Part shown: positions 16,211-25,495 of the stretch, piece by piece
Layout: every line of letters begins with the position of its first letter
How positions within the stretch are numbered: the stretch's first letter is position 1
Origin: Sphingomonas sp. BT-65
Lineage (GTDB): Bacteria; Pseudomonadota; Alphaproteobacteria; Sphingomonadales; Sphingomonadaceae
Assembly: GCF_026107375.2 (NCBI RefSeq)
Contig: NZ_JAPCIA010000002.1
Coordinates: forward strand, 124,001-188,000
DNA length: 64,000 bases
Direction: 5' to 3'
Notes under the pieces: model-generated
The model's input: the letters and a program-made list of their open reading frames with translations, nothing else
Databases searched by the model: none
Told to the model about the DNA's origin: nothing
Position numbers and translations under genes: made by a program

Positions 16211-16244
16211 TTGACGCCGGCTCTAGTTGTTGTGTAAACACAAC
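16211..16244 (+). promoter_or_regulatory. Promoter with palindromic operator for the XRE/membrane pair
   Basis: TTGACG (16211-16216) is a good -35. GTTGTGT-AA-ACACAAC (16229-16244), a 7-bp inverted repeat, covers the expected -10 position. A small XRE gene starts just downstream, so autorepression is likely. Confidence 0.55.
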
Positions 16245-16271
16245 ACATCTTCCTTGATTCGCGATGATTTT

Positions 16272-16532
16272 GTGAAAACTCTATATAACCGCATTGCTGT
16301 TTTTCGGGCGGAGCGCGGCGTGTCCCGCCGCGAACTCTCCGAAGCGGTCGGCGTAAACAACCAGACGATCGGCTATCTAGAGCGCGGCGACTACAAGCCA
16401 AGCCTCGAACTCGCGATGAAGATCGCCGACTATTTCGGCGTGCCGATCGAGCTGCTCTTTTCCTTCCGTCCCTTCGAATCCGTCGCTGAGACATTGCGCC
16501 GCGCCGCCGCGGCCGGAGACCAACCGCTATGA
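16272..16532 (+). CDS. Small XRE-family transcriptional regulator
   Basis: An 86-aa protein that is almost entirely one helix-turn-helix domain: LSEAVGVNNQTIGYLERGDYKPSLELAMKIA is its core, read here in parts (SRRELSEAVGVNNQT; TIGYLERGDYKPSLELA). The start is taken as GTG at 16272 (MKTLYNRIAVFRAERG); an open TTG at 16227 would put the operator inside the gene. Its stop overlaps the next start (ATGA). In such pairs the regulator usually controls the linked membrane protein. Confidence 0.85.
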   Translation: MKTLYNRIAVFRAERGVSRRELSEAVGVNNQTIGYLERGDYKPSLELAMKIADYFGVPIELLFSFRPFESVAETLRRAAAAGDQPL

Positions 16533-17035
16533 CCCTGCTCGAGAAAATGGACCGCCTGGTCTATGCGACACGGCTCGATCGCCTCATCTTCATGAAGATG
16601 CAGCCGCGTGCCTTCCGCTGGACGCCGCTGCTGGTGATCGCGGCCCTGATCGTGGGCTATGTGCTGATGGCCAAGACAGGAGTCGCGATCGCTGCAGATT
16701 TTTTGATCGGGTGGTTGATCTTCTATGGCGCAATCGTCGCCGCAGGTTTGCTTCGCGCCTTGGGGCCGCGATTCACGGCGACTGTGAACCGGCCGCTGGA
16801 TGAACGCGAACTCATGGTGAAGGCTCGCGCGCACGCCACCTCGGGCGTCGTGCTCGCTATGATAATTACGCTTGGCTGCTTCTACATGGCTAGCACAGGC
16901 GTTCCATGGCTTTGGCACCCGCAATTTATGGACTGGTTCAATCTCGGCTTCGGGATTCAAGCGGTCAGCACGCTCCTGCCCACCTGGATCGCCAGTTGGC
17001 TCGAGCCGGCGCCAGTCGTGGATCCCGACGACTGA
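16529..17035 (+). CDS. Membrane protein paired with the XRE regulator
   Basis: A 168-aa protein with about four hydrophobic helices (residues about 31-50, 55-77, 104-122 and 130-155) and the charged loop NRPLDERELMVKARAHA between the second and third. This loop type is common in small XRE-linked membrane proteins of unknown function. Translationally coupled to the regulator gene by a 4-nt overlap. Substrate or partner unknown. Confidence 0.8.
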   Translation: MTLLEKMDRLVYATRLDRLIFMKMQPRAFRWTPLLVIAALIVGYVLMAKTGVAIAADFLIGWLIFYGAIVAAGLLRALGPRFTATVNRPLDERELMVKARAHATSGVVLAMIITLGCFYMASTGVPWLWHPQFMDWFNLGFGIQAVSTLLPTWIASWLEPAPVVDPDD

Positions 17036-17115
17036 CCCATCAGCTCGCTTCGCCAAAGGATCTCTTCCATCGTCGGCTGAGCGATCGTTTCAGCACAGCC
17101 TGAGGGGGGAATTGA

Positions 17116-17877
17116 TCAGTTCGGCGCCAGGAAGCAGGCCTCGCCCGCAGCCCTGAGCTTGCCGCAAAGTTCACGCGCCTGGCTGTTGGAGCCGGCATTG
17201 ACGCGCAGGCGATAGACGGTCTTGCCGTTGACCTCCGCCTTCTCGACCGACTTGCCGAGCGGCGCGAGATAGTTGAACCGCTTGGACAGCCGCGCCCAGG
17301 CGCCGTTGGCGCCGCCCTCGGCCGGGAAGGAACCGAGCTGGATGACCGAGCTGCCCGCCGAGGGTCCGGGGGCGCGCTGCGACGGCGCCGCGGCCGTGGC
17401 GGCGGCCGGTGCGGAGGGCACCGGTGCCGTGACGCGGCTGGAGCCCGTCGTCGGTTTCGGCGTCGCCTTGGGTGCGGCCTTGCCCGCGACCGGGGCCTCG
17501 GGCAGCGCGCCGACATTGATCGAGCCGTTGGTGGTCGCGCCCTCGCTCGCGGCGAACACCGTGTCGCCCTCGCCGTCCACCTTCATGCCGCCGGGATCGT
17601 CGGGCTTGACCTTGTAGTCGCCCTCGGCCGCATTGATCAGCGCGCCGCTGCCCCCGCCTCCGCCGCCATTGCGCTGAAGCACCCACCAGCCGCCGACCGC
17701 CGCCAGGACGACCGCGAGACCCGCCGCGACGAGCCAGAGGGTGCGCGCCACCGGCGGCTTCTCCTCATAATCCTCGTCCGCCGTTTCCAGCCAGGGCAGG
17801 CGGTCGCCGCTCTCGACTTCGTTCACCGCCGCCGCATCGGCTTCGGTCTCGTCCGGCTTTTCCTCTCCTGCGTTCAT
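17116..17877 (-). CDS. SPOR-domain envelope protein
   Basis: A 253-aa bitopic membrane protein: acidic cytoplasmic N-terminus, one TM helix (about 45-67), a Gly/Pro/Ala-rich linker, and a C-terminal SPOR domain (VIQLGSFPAEGGANGAW...YRLRVNAGSNSQARELC). SPOR domains bind peptidoglycan lacking stem peptides at division sites. It overlaps argS by 1 nt (TGATG). The argS-SPOR-nagZ order is common in alphaproteobacteria. Confidence 0.88.
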   Translation of the reverse strand: MNAGEEKPDETEADAAAVNEVESGDRLPWLETADEDYEEKPPVARTLWLVAAGLAVVLAAVGGWWVLQRNGGGGGGSGALINAAEGDYKVKPDDPGGMKVDGEGDTVFAASEGATTNGSINVGALPEAPVAGKAAPKATPKPTTGSSRVTAPVPSAPAAATAAAPSQRAPGPSAGSSVIQLGSFPAEGGANGAWARLSKRFNYLAPLGKSVEKAEVNGKTVYRLRVNAGSNSQARELCGKLRAAGEACFLAPN

Positions 17878-19604
17878 CAGTTCAGCTCCTGAACCGCCTC
17901 CACGCCCATGATGCTGAGGCCGTTACGGATAACCTGCCCGATCGCATCGGCGAGGAAAAGCCGCGCGCAAGTTACCGGCACATTGTCGGTCAGCAGGAAG
18001 CGGCGCGCGGGATCGTCGTTGCCCATATTGTAGAGCGCATGGAATTCGGCAGCCAAGTCATAGAGATAGAAGGCGATTCTGTGCGGCTCGCGCGCTCCGG
18101 CGGCGCCTTCGACGACGCGCGGGAACTGCGCGGCGAGCTTCACCAGCGCGAGCTCGCGTGTATCAAGCAGGGACAGGTCGGCGTCTGCGCATGCAATAGC
18201 TGCATCCGCACGCTTGCGGTGAAGCGACGCGACTCGGGCGTGGGCGTACTGGACGTAGAACACCGGATTGTCCTTCGACGCCTCGACCACCTTGGCGAAA
18301 TCGAAGTCCATCTGGGCATCGGCCTTGCGCGTCAGCATGGTGAAGCGGACGACGTCCTTGCCGACCTCGTTCACAACATCGGCGAGCGTGACGAAATTGC
18401 CCGAGCGCTTGGACATCTTGACCGGCTCGCCCGCGCGCAGCAGGCGGACCATCTGGACCAGCTTGACGTCAAAGCGCGTCTTGCCGCCGGTCAGCGCCGC
18501 GACCGCCGCGACGATGCGCTTGACCGTACCCGCATGGTCGGCGCCCCAGATGTCGATCAGCTGGTCGGCTTCCTGCGCCTTCTGGAAATGATAGGCGAGG
18601 TCGGCGCCGAAATAGGTCCATTGCCCGTTCGACTTCTTGATCGGGCGATCCTGGTCGTCGCCGAACCGGGTCGAGCGGAACAGCGGCAGCTCGACCGGCT
18701 CCCAGTCCTCGGGCGTCTCGCCCTTGGGCGCCTCGAGCAGGCCGTCATAGACGAGATCGTGCTCGCGCAGCCACTTCTCGGCGGCTTCGGGCTTGCCTTC
18801 GGCCTGAAGCTCGGCCTCCGAGGAGAACAGGTCATGGTGGATGCCGAGTAAGGCGAGGTCGGCCTTGATCATCACCAGCATCGCGGCGACGGCTTCCTTG
18901 CGGAACAGCACGAGCCATTCTTCCTCGGGCTTGCCGACGAAGGCGTCGCCATGCTCGGCGGCGAGCTTCGCGCCGACCGGCTTCAGGTAATCGCCCGGAT
19001 ACAAGCCCTCGGGGATCTCGCCGACGTCTTCGCCCAGCGCCTCGCGGTAGCGCAGGTGCGCCGAGCGGGCGAGCGTGTCGACCTGCCCGCCCGCGTCGTT
19101 GACATAATATTCGCGCACGACCTTGTGCCCGACCCATTCGAGCAGGCTGGCGAGCGCATCGCCCACCACCGCGCCGCGGCAATGGCCCATGTGCATCGGG
19201 CCCGTGGGGTTGGCCGAGACATACTCGACGTTGACGGTGACGCCTTCGCCGGCCTTGGAGCGGCCGTACGCGTCGCCATCGGCGTTGATCGCCTGGAGCT
19301 CATCGCGCCAGGTGGCGTCGGTCAGCGCCAGGTTGATGAAGCCCGGCCCGGCGACCGACACCGCCGAGACCTCGTCGAGCTTCTCGAGCTCGGCGGCGAT
19401 CTTCTCGGCGAGCGCACGCGGGTTGGTCCCCGCGGGCTTGGCGAGCACCATCGCCGCGTTGGTCGCGAGGTCGCCGTGAGTCACGTCGCGCGGCGGCTCC
19501 ACCGTCACCGCGCGTCGCTCCAGCCCCGCCGGCAGGTCGCCCGACGCGACCAGCGCATCGAGGGCAGCGTCGAGATGAGCGGCGAAACGGGTGTAGAGCG
19601 TCAT
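17877..19604 (-). CDS. argS: Arginyl-tRNA synthetase
   Basis: A 575-aa class I aminoacyl-tRNA synthetase. The HIGH-type motif is SANPTGPMHMGHCRG and the KMSKS loop is VKMSKRSGNF. The N-terminal Add-1 domain and the C-terminal DALR anticodon-binding domain (ends MGVEAVQELN) are both complete. It heads the argS-SPOR pair. Confidence 0.96.
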   Translation of the reverse strand: MTLYTRFAAHLDAALDALVASGDLPAGLERRAVTVEPPRDVTHGDLATNAAMVLAKPAGTNPRALAEKIAAELEKLDEVSAVSVAGPGFINLALTDATWRDELQAINADGDAYGRSKAGEGVTVNVEYVSANPTGPMHMGHCRGAVVGDALASLLEWVGHKVVREYYVNDAGGQVDTLARSAHLRYREALGEDVGEIPEGLYPGDYLKPVGAKLAAEHGDAFVGKPEEEWLVLFRKEAVAAMLVMIKADLALLGIHHDLFSSEAELQAEGKPEAAEKWLREHDLVYDGLLEAPKGETPEDWEPVELPLFRSTRFGDDQDRPIKKSNGQWTYFGADLAYHFQKAQEADQLIDIWGADHAGTVKRIVAAVAALTGGKTRFDVKLVQMVRLLRAGEPVKMSKRSGNFVTLADVVNEVGKDVVRFTMLTRKADAQMDFDFAKVVEASKDNPVFYVQYAHARVASLHRKRADAAIACADADLSLLDTRELALVKLAAQFPRVVEGAAGAREPHRIAFYLYDLAAEFHALYNMGNDDPARRFLLTDNVPVTCARLFLADAIGQVIRNGLSIMGVEAVQELN

Positions 19605-19749
19605 TTGCGGGTCCGATGATTGCAGGAGCGCGGGCCTCTAGCGCACCCACGCGGTTTCGTCACGCGGCGTGCGGCGGCGTTTCGGCGCCACTCTCGCAAA
19701 CACGGGATAACAAAGCTAAGTTGAGCCCGCACGCTCAAGGAGAGGCGGC

Positions 19750-20112
19750 ATGACCGGAGCCGACGCTGCGCTCATCTTCGCGGGCCCTGACGGGGTGATC
19801 CGCATCTGGAACGCTGCCGCCGAGCGGCTGCTGGGCCATCACGCCGAGGAGGCGATCGGACGCCGGATGGATCTGGTGATCCCGCCCGACTATCGCGATC
19901 GGCACTGGGCCGGCTTCAATGCGGCGATGGCAGCCGCCGACGGGGTGATCGATCACCTGTCGTACGACATCCCCGCGCTGCACCGGGATGGCACGGTCCT
20001 GCGCATCGAGGTCCGCCTGCTGGTGGTGCACGACAGCCGCAACCGCGTGGTCGGCGCGGTGGCGGTGTTCACGCCCGCGGACGCGGAGGCGCCGCCGCTC
20101 GAACGGCTCTAA
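19750..20112 (+). CDS. Stand-alone PAS-domain protein
   Basis: A 120-aa protein consisting of a single PAS fold: IRIWNAAAERLLGHHAEEAIGRR is its core (split here as IRIWNAAAERLLG and HAEEAIGRRM), with a further strand VLRIEVRLLVVHD. AAGGAGA lies before the ATG. No effector domain is attached, so it may sense a ligand and act through a partner. Its stop overlaps that of rarD (CTAA shared, convergent). Confidence 0.85.
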   Translation: MTGADAALIFAGPDGVIRIWNAAAERLLGHHAEEAIGRRMDLVIPPDYRDRHWAGFNAAMAAADGVIDHLSYDIPALHRDGTVLRIEVRLLVVHDSRNRVVGAVAVFTPADAEAPPLERL

Positions 20113-21047
20113 CGGGCCGGAACGACTGCCGCCACGGCAGCCCGGCCGCGCCGCGCCGCGATAATCCCGCCGACCGCATAGACCGCAAGCCCGGTCCAGA
20201 TCAGCGCGAAGCAGATCGCGTGCGCCATCGTCATCGTCTCGCCGAAGAAGGTGATGGCGAGCACGAACTGCATCGTCGGCGCGAGATACTGGAGCAGGCC
20301 GAGCGTCGAATAGGGCAGCCGGCGTGCGGCGGCGGCGAACAGCAGCAGCGGGGTCGCGGTGACGATGCCCGACACGGTGAGCGCGGTGGTCCATAGCGGC
20401 GTCTGGCCGAAGCCGAGCCCGGCATGGCTCGACAGCCAGAACAGATAGCCCGCGGCGATCGGCGCGAGGATCGCGGTCTCGATCGCCAGGCCCTCAAGGG
20501 ACTCGACCGGCGCGATCTTGCGCACCAGGCCGTAGAAACCGAAGGTGAAGGCGAGCGTCAGGCTGATCCAGATGCCCTGCCCTGCGCCCGCCGCGAGCAC
20601 CGCGACGCCAAGTCCGGCGAGCGCCACCGCAATGATCTGCGCCACGCCCAGCCGCTCGCGCAGCAGCACGACGCCGATCAGCACGTTGACCAGCGGGTTG
20701 AGGAAATAGCCGAGGCTGGCCTCCATCACATGATGGTGCTGGACCGCCCAGACATAGACCAGCCAGTTGACCGAGATCAGCGCCGCGCTCATCGCGAGGA
20801 AGCCCATCGCGCGCCGGCTGCGCAGCGCCGCGACGAGCGCCGGGCCGCGGCGCAGCACCAGGATCAGGGCGCCGAGCAGCGCGACCGACCACAGCACGCG
20901 CATCGCCACCACTTCGCCCGCATCGACTCTGTCGAGCAGCCAGAAGAACAGCGGCAGCAGGCCCCAGATGCCATAGGCGCCCAGCCCCTGGAGCAGGCCG
21001 GTGCGGTCGAGGCGCTCGGGGGCTGGCAGGGGATCGGCGCGGGCCAT
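20109..21047 (-). CDS. rarD: RarD-like EamA-family transporter
   Basis: A 312-aa, ten-helix drug/metabolite transporter superfamily protein. RarD traits are GLGAYGIWGLLPLFFWLLD at the N-terminus, SVNWLVYVWAVQ and EASLGYFLNPLVNVLIG. The start is ATG at 21047 (MARADPLP); a TTG three codons upstream is also open. Originally linked to chloramphenicol tolerance; the true substrate is unknown. Confidence 0.88.
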   Translation of the reverse strand: MARADPLPAPERLDRTGLLQGLGAYGIWGLLPLFFWLLDRVDAGEVVAMRVLWSVALLGALILVLRRGPALVAALRSRRAMGFLAMSAALISVNWLVYVWAVQHHHVMEASLGYFLNPLVNVLIGVVLLRERLGVAQIIAVALAGLGVAVLAAGAGQGIWISLTLAFTFGFYGLVRKIAPVESLEGLAIETAILAPIAAGYLFWLSSHAGLGFGQTPLWTTALTVSGIVTATPLLLFAAAARRLPYSTLGLLQYLAPTMQFVLAITFFGETMTMAHAICFALIWTGLAVYAVGGIIAARRGRAAVAAVVPAR

Positions 21048-21057
21048 GCCCGGCAAG

Positions 21058-21095
21058 TAGGCACGATGCTGCGCTGCGCCAAGGCATCGTGCCTA
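21058..21095. repeat. 12-bp inverted repeat before rarD
   Basis: TAGGCACGATGC (21058-21069) and GCATCGTGCCTA (21084-21095) are perfectly complementary across 14 nt. It sits between the DUF1501 stop and the rarD start, 11 nt before the latter, so it may be a terminator for the upstream gene or a leader hairpin for rarD. No U-run follows. Confidence 0.6.
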
Positions 21096-21134
21096 TCGCG
21101 TCACCAAGCAATGGTTGCGACTGAAACCTTACGG

Positions 21135-22289
21135 TCAGGCGCGGATGAGACCGTCGATAACCTTGGCGCTCTTCTGATCCGGGAACAGCGCCGGCATCGC
21201 GCGCTGCGGATCGATCGCGAAGTGCGAGGCGACCGCGCTGCCGATGACCGTATCGAGGCTGGTGGTGGGCTTGAGGTCGCGCGCCTCATAGAGTGCCGCA
21301 TCGGCGAGGCCCGGCCAGTCGGCCGCGACGCGCCCGCCCTTGACCGCGCCGCCGAGCAGCCAGGCGACCGATGCGGTGCCGTGATCGGTGCCGCCGGTGC
21401 CGTTGACCTTGACCGTGCGGCCGAACTCGGTCGCGACCAGCACCATCGTCTTGCTCCACAGCGGACCGAGCCCGGTCTTGAGCGAAGCGATCATCTGGTC
21501 GAGCCCGTTGAGCTGGTTGCCAAGCCGCCCGCGCTGGCCGGCATGCGTATCCCAGCCGCCCGTCTCGATCATCGCGATCCGCGCGCCGTTGCCGGCGGTA
21601 AGCAGCTTGGCGGCGAGCGCGCCGGTCGCCGCGGCGTTGCGCCCGCCATTGGCACCGAGATCGCTGGTCAGCGTGCGCGTCGCGGTCGCCTGCTGCCAGA
21701 GCGCGTGGAGCTGCGGATCCTCGGCATAGAGGGTGGTCACCCGCGCGAGCAGATCGTCCGACGCGTCGGGTAGGACCGAGGGAGCGTAGGACGTCACCTC
21801 GACCTTGCCGCGCATCGCCATCGGGATCGTCGCGGCGACCGCGATCGCCTTGCGCTCCTCGTCGGGCAGCACCGCGAGCAGGCGGTTGAGCCAGCCGTCC
21901 TTGAGCTGATAGGCCGAGGTGCCCCCGGTCTCGAGCACGTTCTGCGCATCGAAATGCGAACGGTCGCGATACGGCGAGGCGACGGCGTGGAAGAACAGCG
22001 CCTCTTTCGACGCGTAGAGCTGCGCGACATTCTTGAGATTGGGGTGCAGCGCGAACATCGAGTCGAGCTTGATCCCCTGCGCAAATTCCTCCGCGAGCGC
22101 GCCACGCTGGGCGGCGAAGGCGGGGTCGCCGACCGGGGCCAGCGTGCCGAGGCCGTCGGCCGCGCCGCGCTGGATGATGAACACGAAGCGCTTGTCGGTC
22201 GCCGCCTTCGCAAAGGCGAGCCGCGGCGCGAAGCCCAGCGAGAGTGCGCCCGCGGCGCCGGTGACAACGAAATTACGGCGGTTCAGCAT
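21135..22289 (-). CDS. DUF1501 protein, Tat-exported
   Basis: A 384-aa protein with a twin-arginine-type signal (MLNRRNFVVTGAAGALSLG, cleavage near AFA). The mature part has the DUF1501 pattern (FIIQRGAADGLGTL, ETGGWDTHAGQRG, ATEFGRTVKVNGTGGTDHG), related to the alkaline-phosphatase/sulfatase fold. Co-directional with DUF1800, 4 nt apart; these two families are found together in many bacteria. The substrate is unknown. Confidence 0.9.
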   Translation of the reverse strand: MLNRRNFVVTGAAGALSLGFAPRLAFAKAATDKRFVFIIQRGAADGLGTLAPVGDPAFAAQRGALAEEFAQGIKLDSMFALHPNLKNVAQLYASKEALFFHAVASPYRDRSHFDAQNVLETGGTSAYQLKDGWLNRLLAVLPDEERKAIAVAATIPMAMRGKVEVTSYAPSVLPDASDDLLARVTTLYAEDPQLHALWQQATATRTLTSDLGANGGRNAAATGALAAKLLTAGNGARIAMIETGGWDTHAGQRGRLGNQLNGLDQMIASLKTGLGPLWSKTMVLVATEFGRTVKVNGTGGTDHGTASVAWLLGGAVKGGRVAADWPGLADAALYEARDLKPTTSLDTVIGSAVASHFAIDPQRAMPALFPDQKSAKVIDGLIRA

Positions 22290-22293
22290 CGGA

Positions 22294-23715
22294 CTATCTC
22301 CGCATGAATTCGGGCGAGACGAGCATCAGCGCGACGCCCTGGGCGGGGCTTTCGGCACGGGCGATCGCCTGGGTGGTGGCCGCGCTGAGCGCGCCGGGGA
22401 AGAGCTCGGCCGCACGGGTGCGCGGGTCGATCGTCTCGCGAGTACGCGCGGCGAAGCGCTCGGCCGCCTCGACCCGGCGCATCACCGCGTCGGGACCGGC
22501 CCAGCTCGGCGCGATATCGTCATAACCGGCGGGCGAGCCGGGCCGCCACACGGGCTGGCCGAGCTGGTTCATCAGCCCGAGCACGGCCTGCGCCGGGATG
22601 TCCTGCGTGCCGAGCGCGCGCATTGCCGAGATCGACCATTCCCATGGCGTCTTGAACTTGACCGGCTGCGGCGTCCACACCTCGGGCGCCTCGACCAGCG
22701 CGCGATAGACGGTCGGCAGGTCGCCGCCCGACTTGAGATAAGCGGCTTCGAGCCTGCCGGTCAGCGCCGCGGGCGGATCGTCGCCCGCGAAATGGCGCGC
22801 GAGCTTGGTCGCGAGATGCTTCGCGGTCGCCGGATGCGCGGCGAGATCGTCGAGCACCGCGGCGGCCTGCGCCCGCCCCTGCTGGTCATAGCTCTTGCCC
22901 ATGATCGTGCGCGCGCCCGGCTCGTGGATACGCGGCGCGAAGACGAACTCGCCCGCCTCGCCCGCCCCACGCACGAGCCGCGCGCCCTGGCCGCGGCCGA
23001 GCCCGGGAACCGTCCAGCCGGTCATCGCGCGCGCGAATTCGGTGACGTCGGCCTGGCTGTAGCCGGTGCGCACGCCAAGCGTGTGCAGCTCGAGGATCTC
23101 GCGCGCCAGATTCTCGTTGAGGCCGACGCGCCGCTTCTCCTGGCGCTGCGCGGCAAGCTGGCCCGCCTGGCTGTTCGGCCCCACCGACTGCGCCTGGTCG
23201 AGATAGAGCAGCATCGCCGGATGCCGTTCGACCGCGTGCAGCATGTCGCCGAACTTGCCGAGCACGTGCGGGCGGATCGCGTCGAACTCGAACGCGCCGG
23301 CCAGGCCGATCATCTGCTGCTTGTCGGCCGAAACCGCGAAATGGTTCGCCCAGAAATGCACCAGCCGCTCGACGAACGGCGTTTCGCTGAACACCGCGGC
23401 CTGCGCGCGTATGCCGACGGCCTGGTTGTAATATTCGCGGCCCTTTTGCCGCGCCGCCTTCCGCGCTTCCTCGGTCGCCACCTCAGCCTTAATGCCCTGG
23501 CGCCGTCCTTCGCGCCCGATCATCTGCACATTCGCGTAATCCGCGGCGAATTCGGCAGCGAGCGCGCCGGTGCGCGGATAAGCCGCGATCGGCGCGGGCA
23601 GCGCCGCGAACCGTTCGAACTGGCGGAGCAGCGCCTGTTTCGACGCGCCGCCTTCCGCCTCGCCCGCACGCGCGCCGAGGCCGAAGCGGTTCAAGGCGAT
23701 GCTGGCTTCAGACAT
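22294..23715 (-). CDS. DUF1800 protein
   Basis: A 473-aa protein of the DUF1800 family: ALNRFGLGARAGE near the start, VHFWANHFAVS, NENLAREILELHTLG, and TGWTVPG are its typical motifs. The start is ATG at 23715 with AGAGGGA upstream. No signal peptide is evident. It forms an operon with the DUF1501 gene downstream. Function unknown. Confidence 0.9.
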   Translation of the reverse strand: MSEASIALNRFGLGARAGEAEGGASKQALLRQFERFAALPAPIAAYPRTGALAAEFAADYANVQMIGREGRRQGIKAEVATEEARKAARQKGREYYNQAVGIRAQAAVFSETPFVERLVHFWANHFAVSADKQQMIGLAGAFEFDAIRPHVLGKFGDMLHAVERHPAMLLYLDQAQSVGPNSQAGQLAAQRQEKRRVGLNENLAREILELHTLGVRTGYSQADVTEFARAMTGWTVPGLGRGQGARLVRGAGEAGEFVFAPRIHEPGARTIMGKSYDQQGRAQAAAVLDDLAAHPATAKHLATKLARHFAGDDPPAALTGRLEAAYLKSGGDLPTVYRALVEAPEVWTPQPVKFKTPWEWSISAMRALGTQDIPAQAVLGLMNQLGQPVWRPGSPAGYDDIAPSWAGPDAVMRRVEAAERFAARTRETIDPRTRAAELFPGALSAATTQAIARAESPAQGVALMLVSPEFMRR

Positions 23716-23848
23716 GATGCGGTCCCTCTGTTCGACAACGAAGCTACGCCCGCTTTGTCGCAAATCTTTGCCCGGCGGCGCGCTTCGTCGACGGAACGGC
23801 ACGGTTTAACGGCTGCGCGGGACGCAATCGCACATGCATCCTTCGCGG

Positions 23849-23877
23849 TTGGTCATTGCTGCATCGCAGCATATACT
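23849..23877 (+). promoter_or_regulatory. Sigma-70-type promoter of the 23932 gene
   Basis: TTGGTC (23849-23854), a 17-nt spacer, and TATACT (23872-23877), ending 54 nt before the GTG start. The spacer holds the small palindrome TGCTGCATCGCAGCA. Confidence 0.65.
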
Positions 23878-23931
23878 CGGCCGCAGAACATAAGGGGATG
23901 TCGATCTGGCTCACCAACAGGGAGAAAGATC

Positions 23932-24207
23932 GTGATCAAGACCTTCATCAGCGCCGCTGTCCTTCTGAGCCTTCCGGTCGCCGCCTATGCCGGCGAGCGC
24001 AGCTTCACCCGTGACGGCGTCACCTATGTCTATACCAGCGAGCAGCGCGGCGAGAGCACCGTGATCTCGGGCAAGGCCCTGCCGAAGGGCTCGGCCTATG
24101 AGCTGACCGTGCGCGGCAAGCGCGTGACCGGCCATGTCGACGGCACCCCGGTGTCGTTCCGCATCGCCAAGCCGCTCGTCCAGAAGATCGAGACGGCGCA
24201 GCGCTGA
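23932..24207 (+). CDS. Small secreted protein of unknown function
   Basis: A 91-aa protein. The start is GTG at 23932, with GGGAGAAAG just upstream; the frame is open much further upstream, but only as a shadow. Signal peptide at 1-20 (FISAAVLLSLPVAAYA), then a short all-beta-looking domain (RSFTRDGVTYVYT, SYELTVRGKRVTGHV in outline). Periplasmic location inferred. Not recognised beyond a sphingomonad-type hypothetical. Good promoter upstream, repeat G downstream. Confidence 0.75.
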   Translation: MIKTFISAAVLLSLPVAAYAGERSFTRDGVTYVYTSEQRGESTVISGKALPKGSAYELTVRGKRVTGHVDGTPVSFRIAKPLVQKIETAQR

Positions 24208-24240
24208 GCGCGCAGCCGGTCGGGTACGAGCAACGCTTCC

Positions 24241-24265
24241 ATTCCTCCCCCGGAGGGGGAGGAAT
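24241..24265. repeat. Minimal palindrome of the repeat family (copy G)
   Basis: ATTCCTCCCCC-GGA-GGGGGAGGAAT: the bare outer core of the composite repeats closed on itself. It lies between two convergent genes and may act as a two-way terminator. Confidence 0.8.
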
Positions 24266-24279
24266 AGCCGGGATTGTCC

Positions 24280-25446
24280 CTAAAACCCTTCGGGCAGATC
24301 GATATGGCCGACCGCTTCGCGATACCGCGTGATCGCGTAGCGGTCGGTCATGCCGGCGATGAAGTCAGCGATGTGGCGGCTGCGCCACGGCTCCTCGGCG
24401 GGCAGGCAGTCGCCCCAGCCCTCGGGCATCAGCGCCGGGTCCGCCGAATAGGCCGCGAACAGCCCGGCCACGATCCCCTGCGCCGCATCCGCCGCCGCGA
24501 GCTGACGCGGATGGTGGTAGAGATTGGCGTACATGAAGCGCTTTAGCGCGCGCTCTTCCTCGCGCATCGCGTCAGAGAAGCCCGCCAGCGCCCGGCCGGC
24601 AGCGCGCACGTCCGCCGCGCGTTCGACGCCCGCTTCGGCCAGCCGCCGCTGCGTCTCCTCGATCAGGTCGTTGACCATCACCCCGATCTGCGCCCGGACC
24701 AGCTCGCGCATCAGCCTTTTGGCGTCCGCATCCGGGAAGCGCGCGCGCACCGCGTCCCAGCCGCGCGCGACCAGCGGCACCGCGAGCAATTGATCGAGCG
24801 TCAGCAGCCCGGCGCGCAGCCCGTCGTCGATATCGTGATTGTCATAGGCGATGTCGTCGGCGATCGCCGCGACCTGCGCCTCGAGCGAGCTGTGCCGGTC
24901 GAGCTCGAGCGGAAACGCCGCATCTGCTGCGGCCAGCGCCCAGCCGGGATGGCGCACCGGGCCATTGTGCTTGGCCAGCCCCTCCAGCGTCTCCCAGCTC
25001 AAATTGAGCCCGTCCCAGCCGGGATAGGGACGTTCGATCGTCATCAGCGCGCGCAGCGTATGGCCGTTATGGTCGAACCCGCCCTGCCCGGCGAGCGCGG
25101 CCTTGAGCGCGTCCTCGCCGGCATGGCCGAAGGGCGGGTGGCCGATATCGTGCGCCAGGCACAAGGCCTCGGTCAGGTCCTCGTTCAGCCCGAGCGTGCG
25201 CGCAACGGTACGGCCGATCTGCGCGACTTCGAGGCTGTGGGTGAGCCGGACGCGGAAATGGTCGCCGTCGGGCGCCATGAACACCTGGGTCTTGTGGCGC
25301 AGGCGGCGGAAGCTGATCGAATGGATGATGCGGTCGCGGTCGCGCTGGAACGCGTCGCGCGGGCCGCGGGTGGTGCTGTTTTGTTCTTCGTGAAGGCGGC
25401 CGCGGCTCTCGGCGGGATCGCTGGCATAGGGCGCGAGCGCCCTCAT
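24280..25446 (-). CDS. dgt: Deoxyguanosinetriphosphate triphosphohydrolase-like protein
   Basis: A 388-aa HD-domain dNTPase. Signatures: [34 protein letters not shown], and [15 protein letters not shown] with the HD metal pair, then FDHNGHTLR and [13 protein letters not shown]. The start is ATG at 25446 with GGAG upstream; longer frames are not needed. Releases triphosphate from dNTPs; the type II family in alphaproteobacteria. Confidence 0.93.
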   Translation of the reverse strand: MRALAPYASDPAESRGRLHEEQNSTTRGPRDAFQRDRDRIIHSISFRRLRHKTQVFMAPDGDHFRVRLTHSLEVAQIGRTVARTLGLNEDLTEALCLAHDIGHPPFGHAGEDALKAALAGQGGFDHNGHTLRALMTIERPYPGWDGLNLSWETLEGLAKHNGPVRHPGWALAAADAAFPLELDRHSSLEAQVAAIADDIAYDNHDIDDGLRAGLLTLDQLLAVPLVARGWDAVRARFPDADAKRLMRELVRAQIGVMVNDLIEETQRRLAEAGVERAADVRAAGRALAGFSDAMREEERALKRFMYANLYHHPRQLAAADAAQGIVAGLFAAYSADPALMPEGWGDCLPAEEPWRSRHIADFIAGMTDRYAITRYREAVGHIDLPEGF

Positions 25447-25495
25447 CTGACTCCGCCGGATGCTGGGATGCGAATCGCCATCGCCGCGCGATAGA

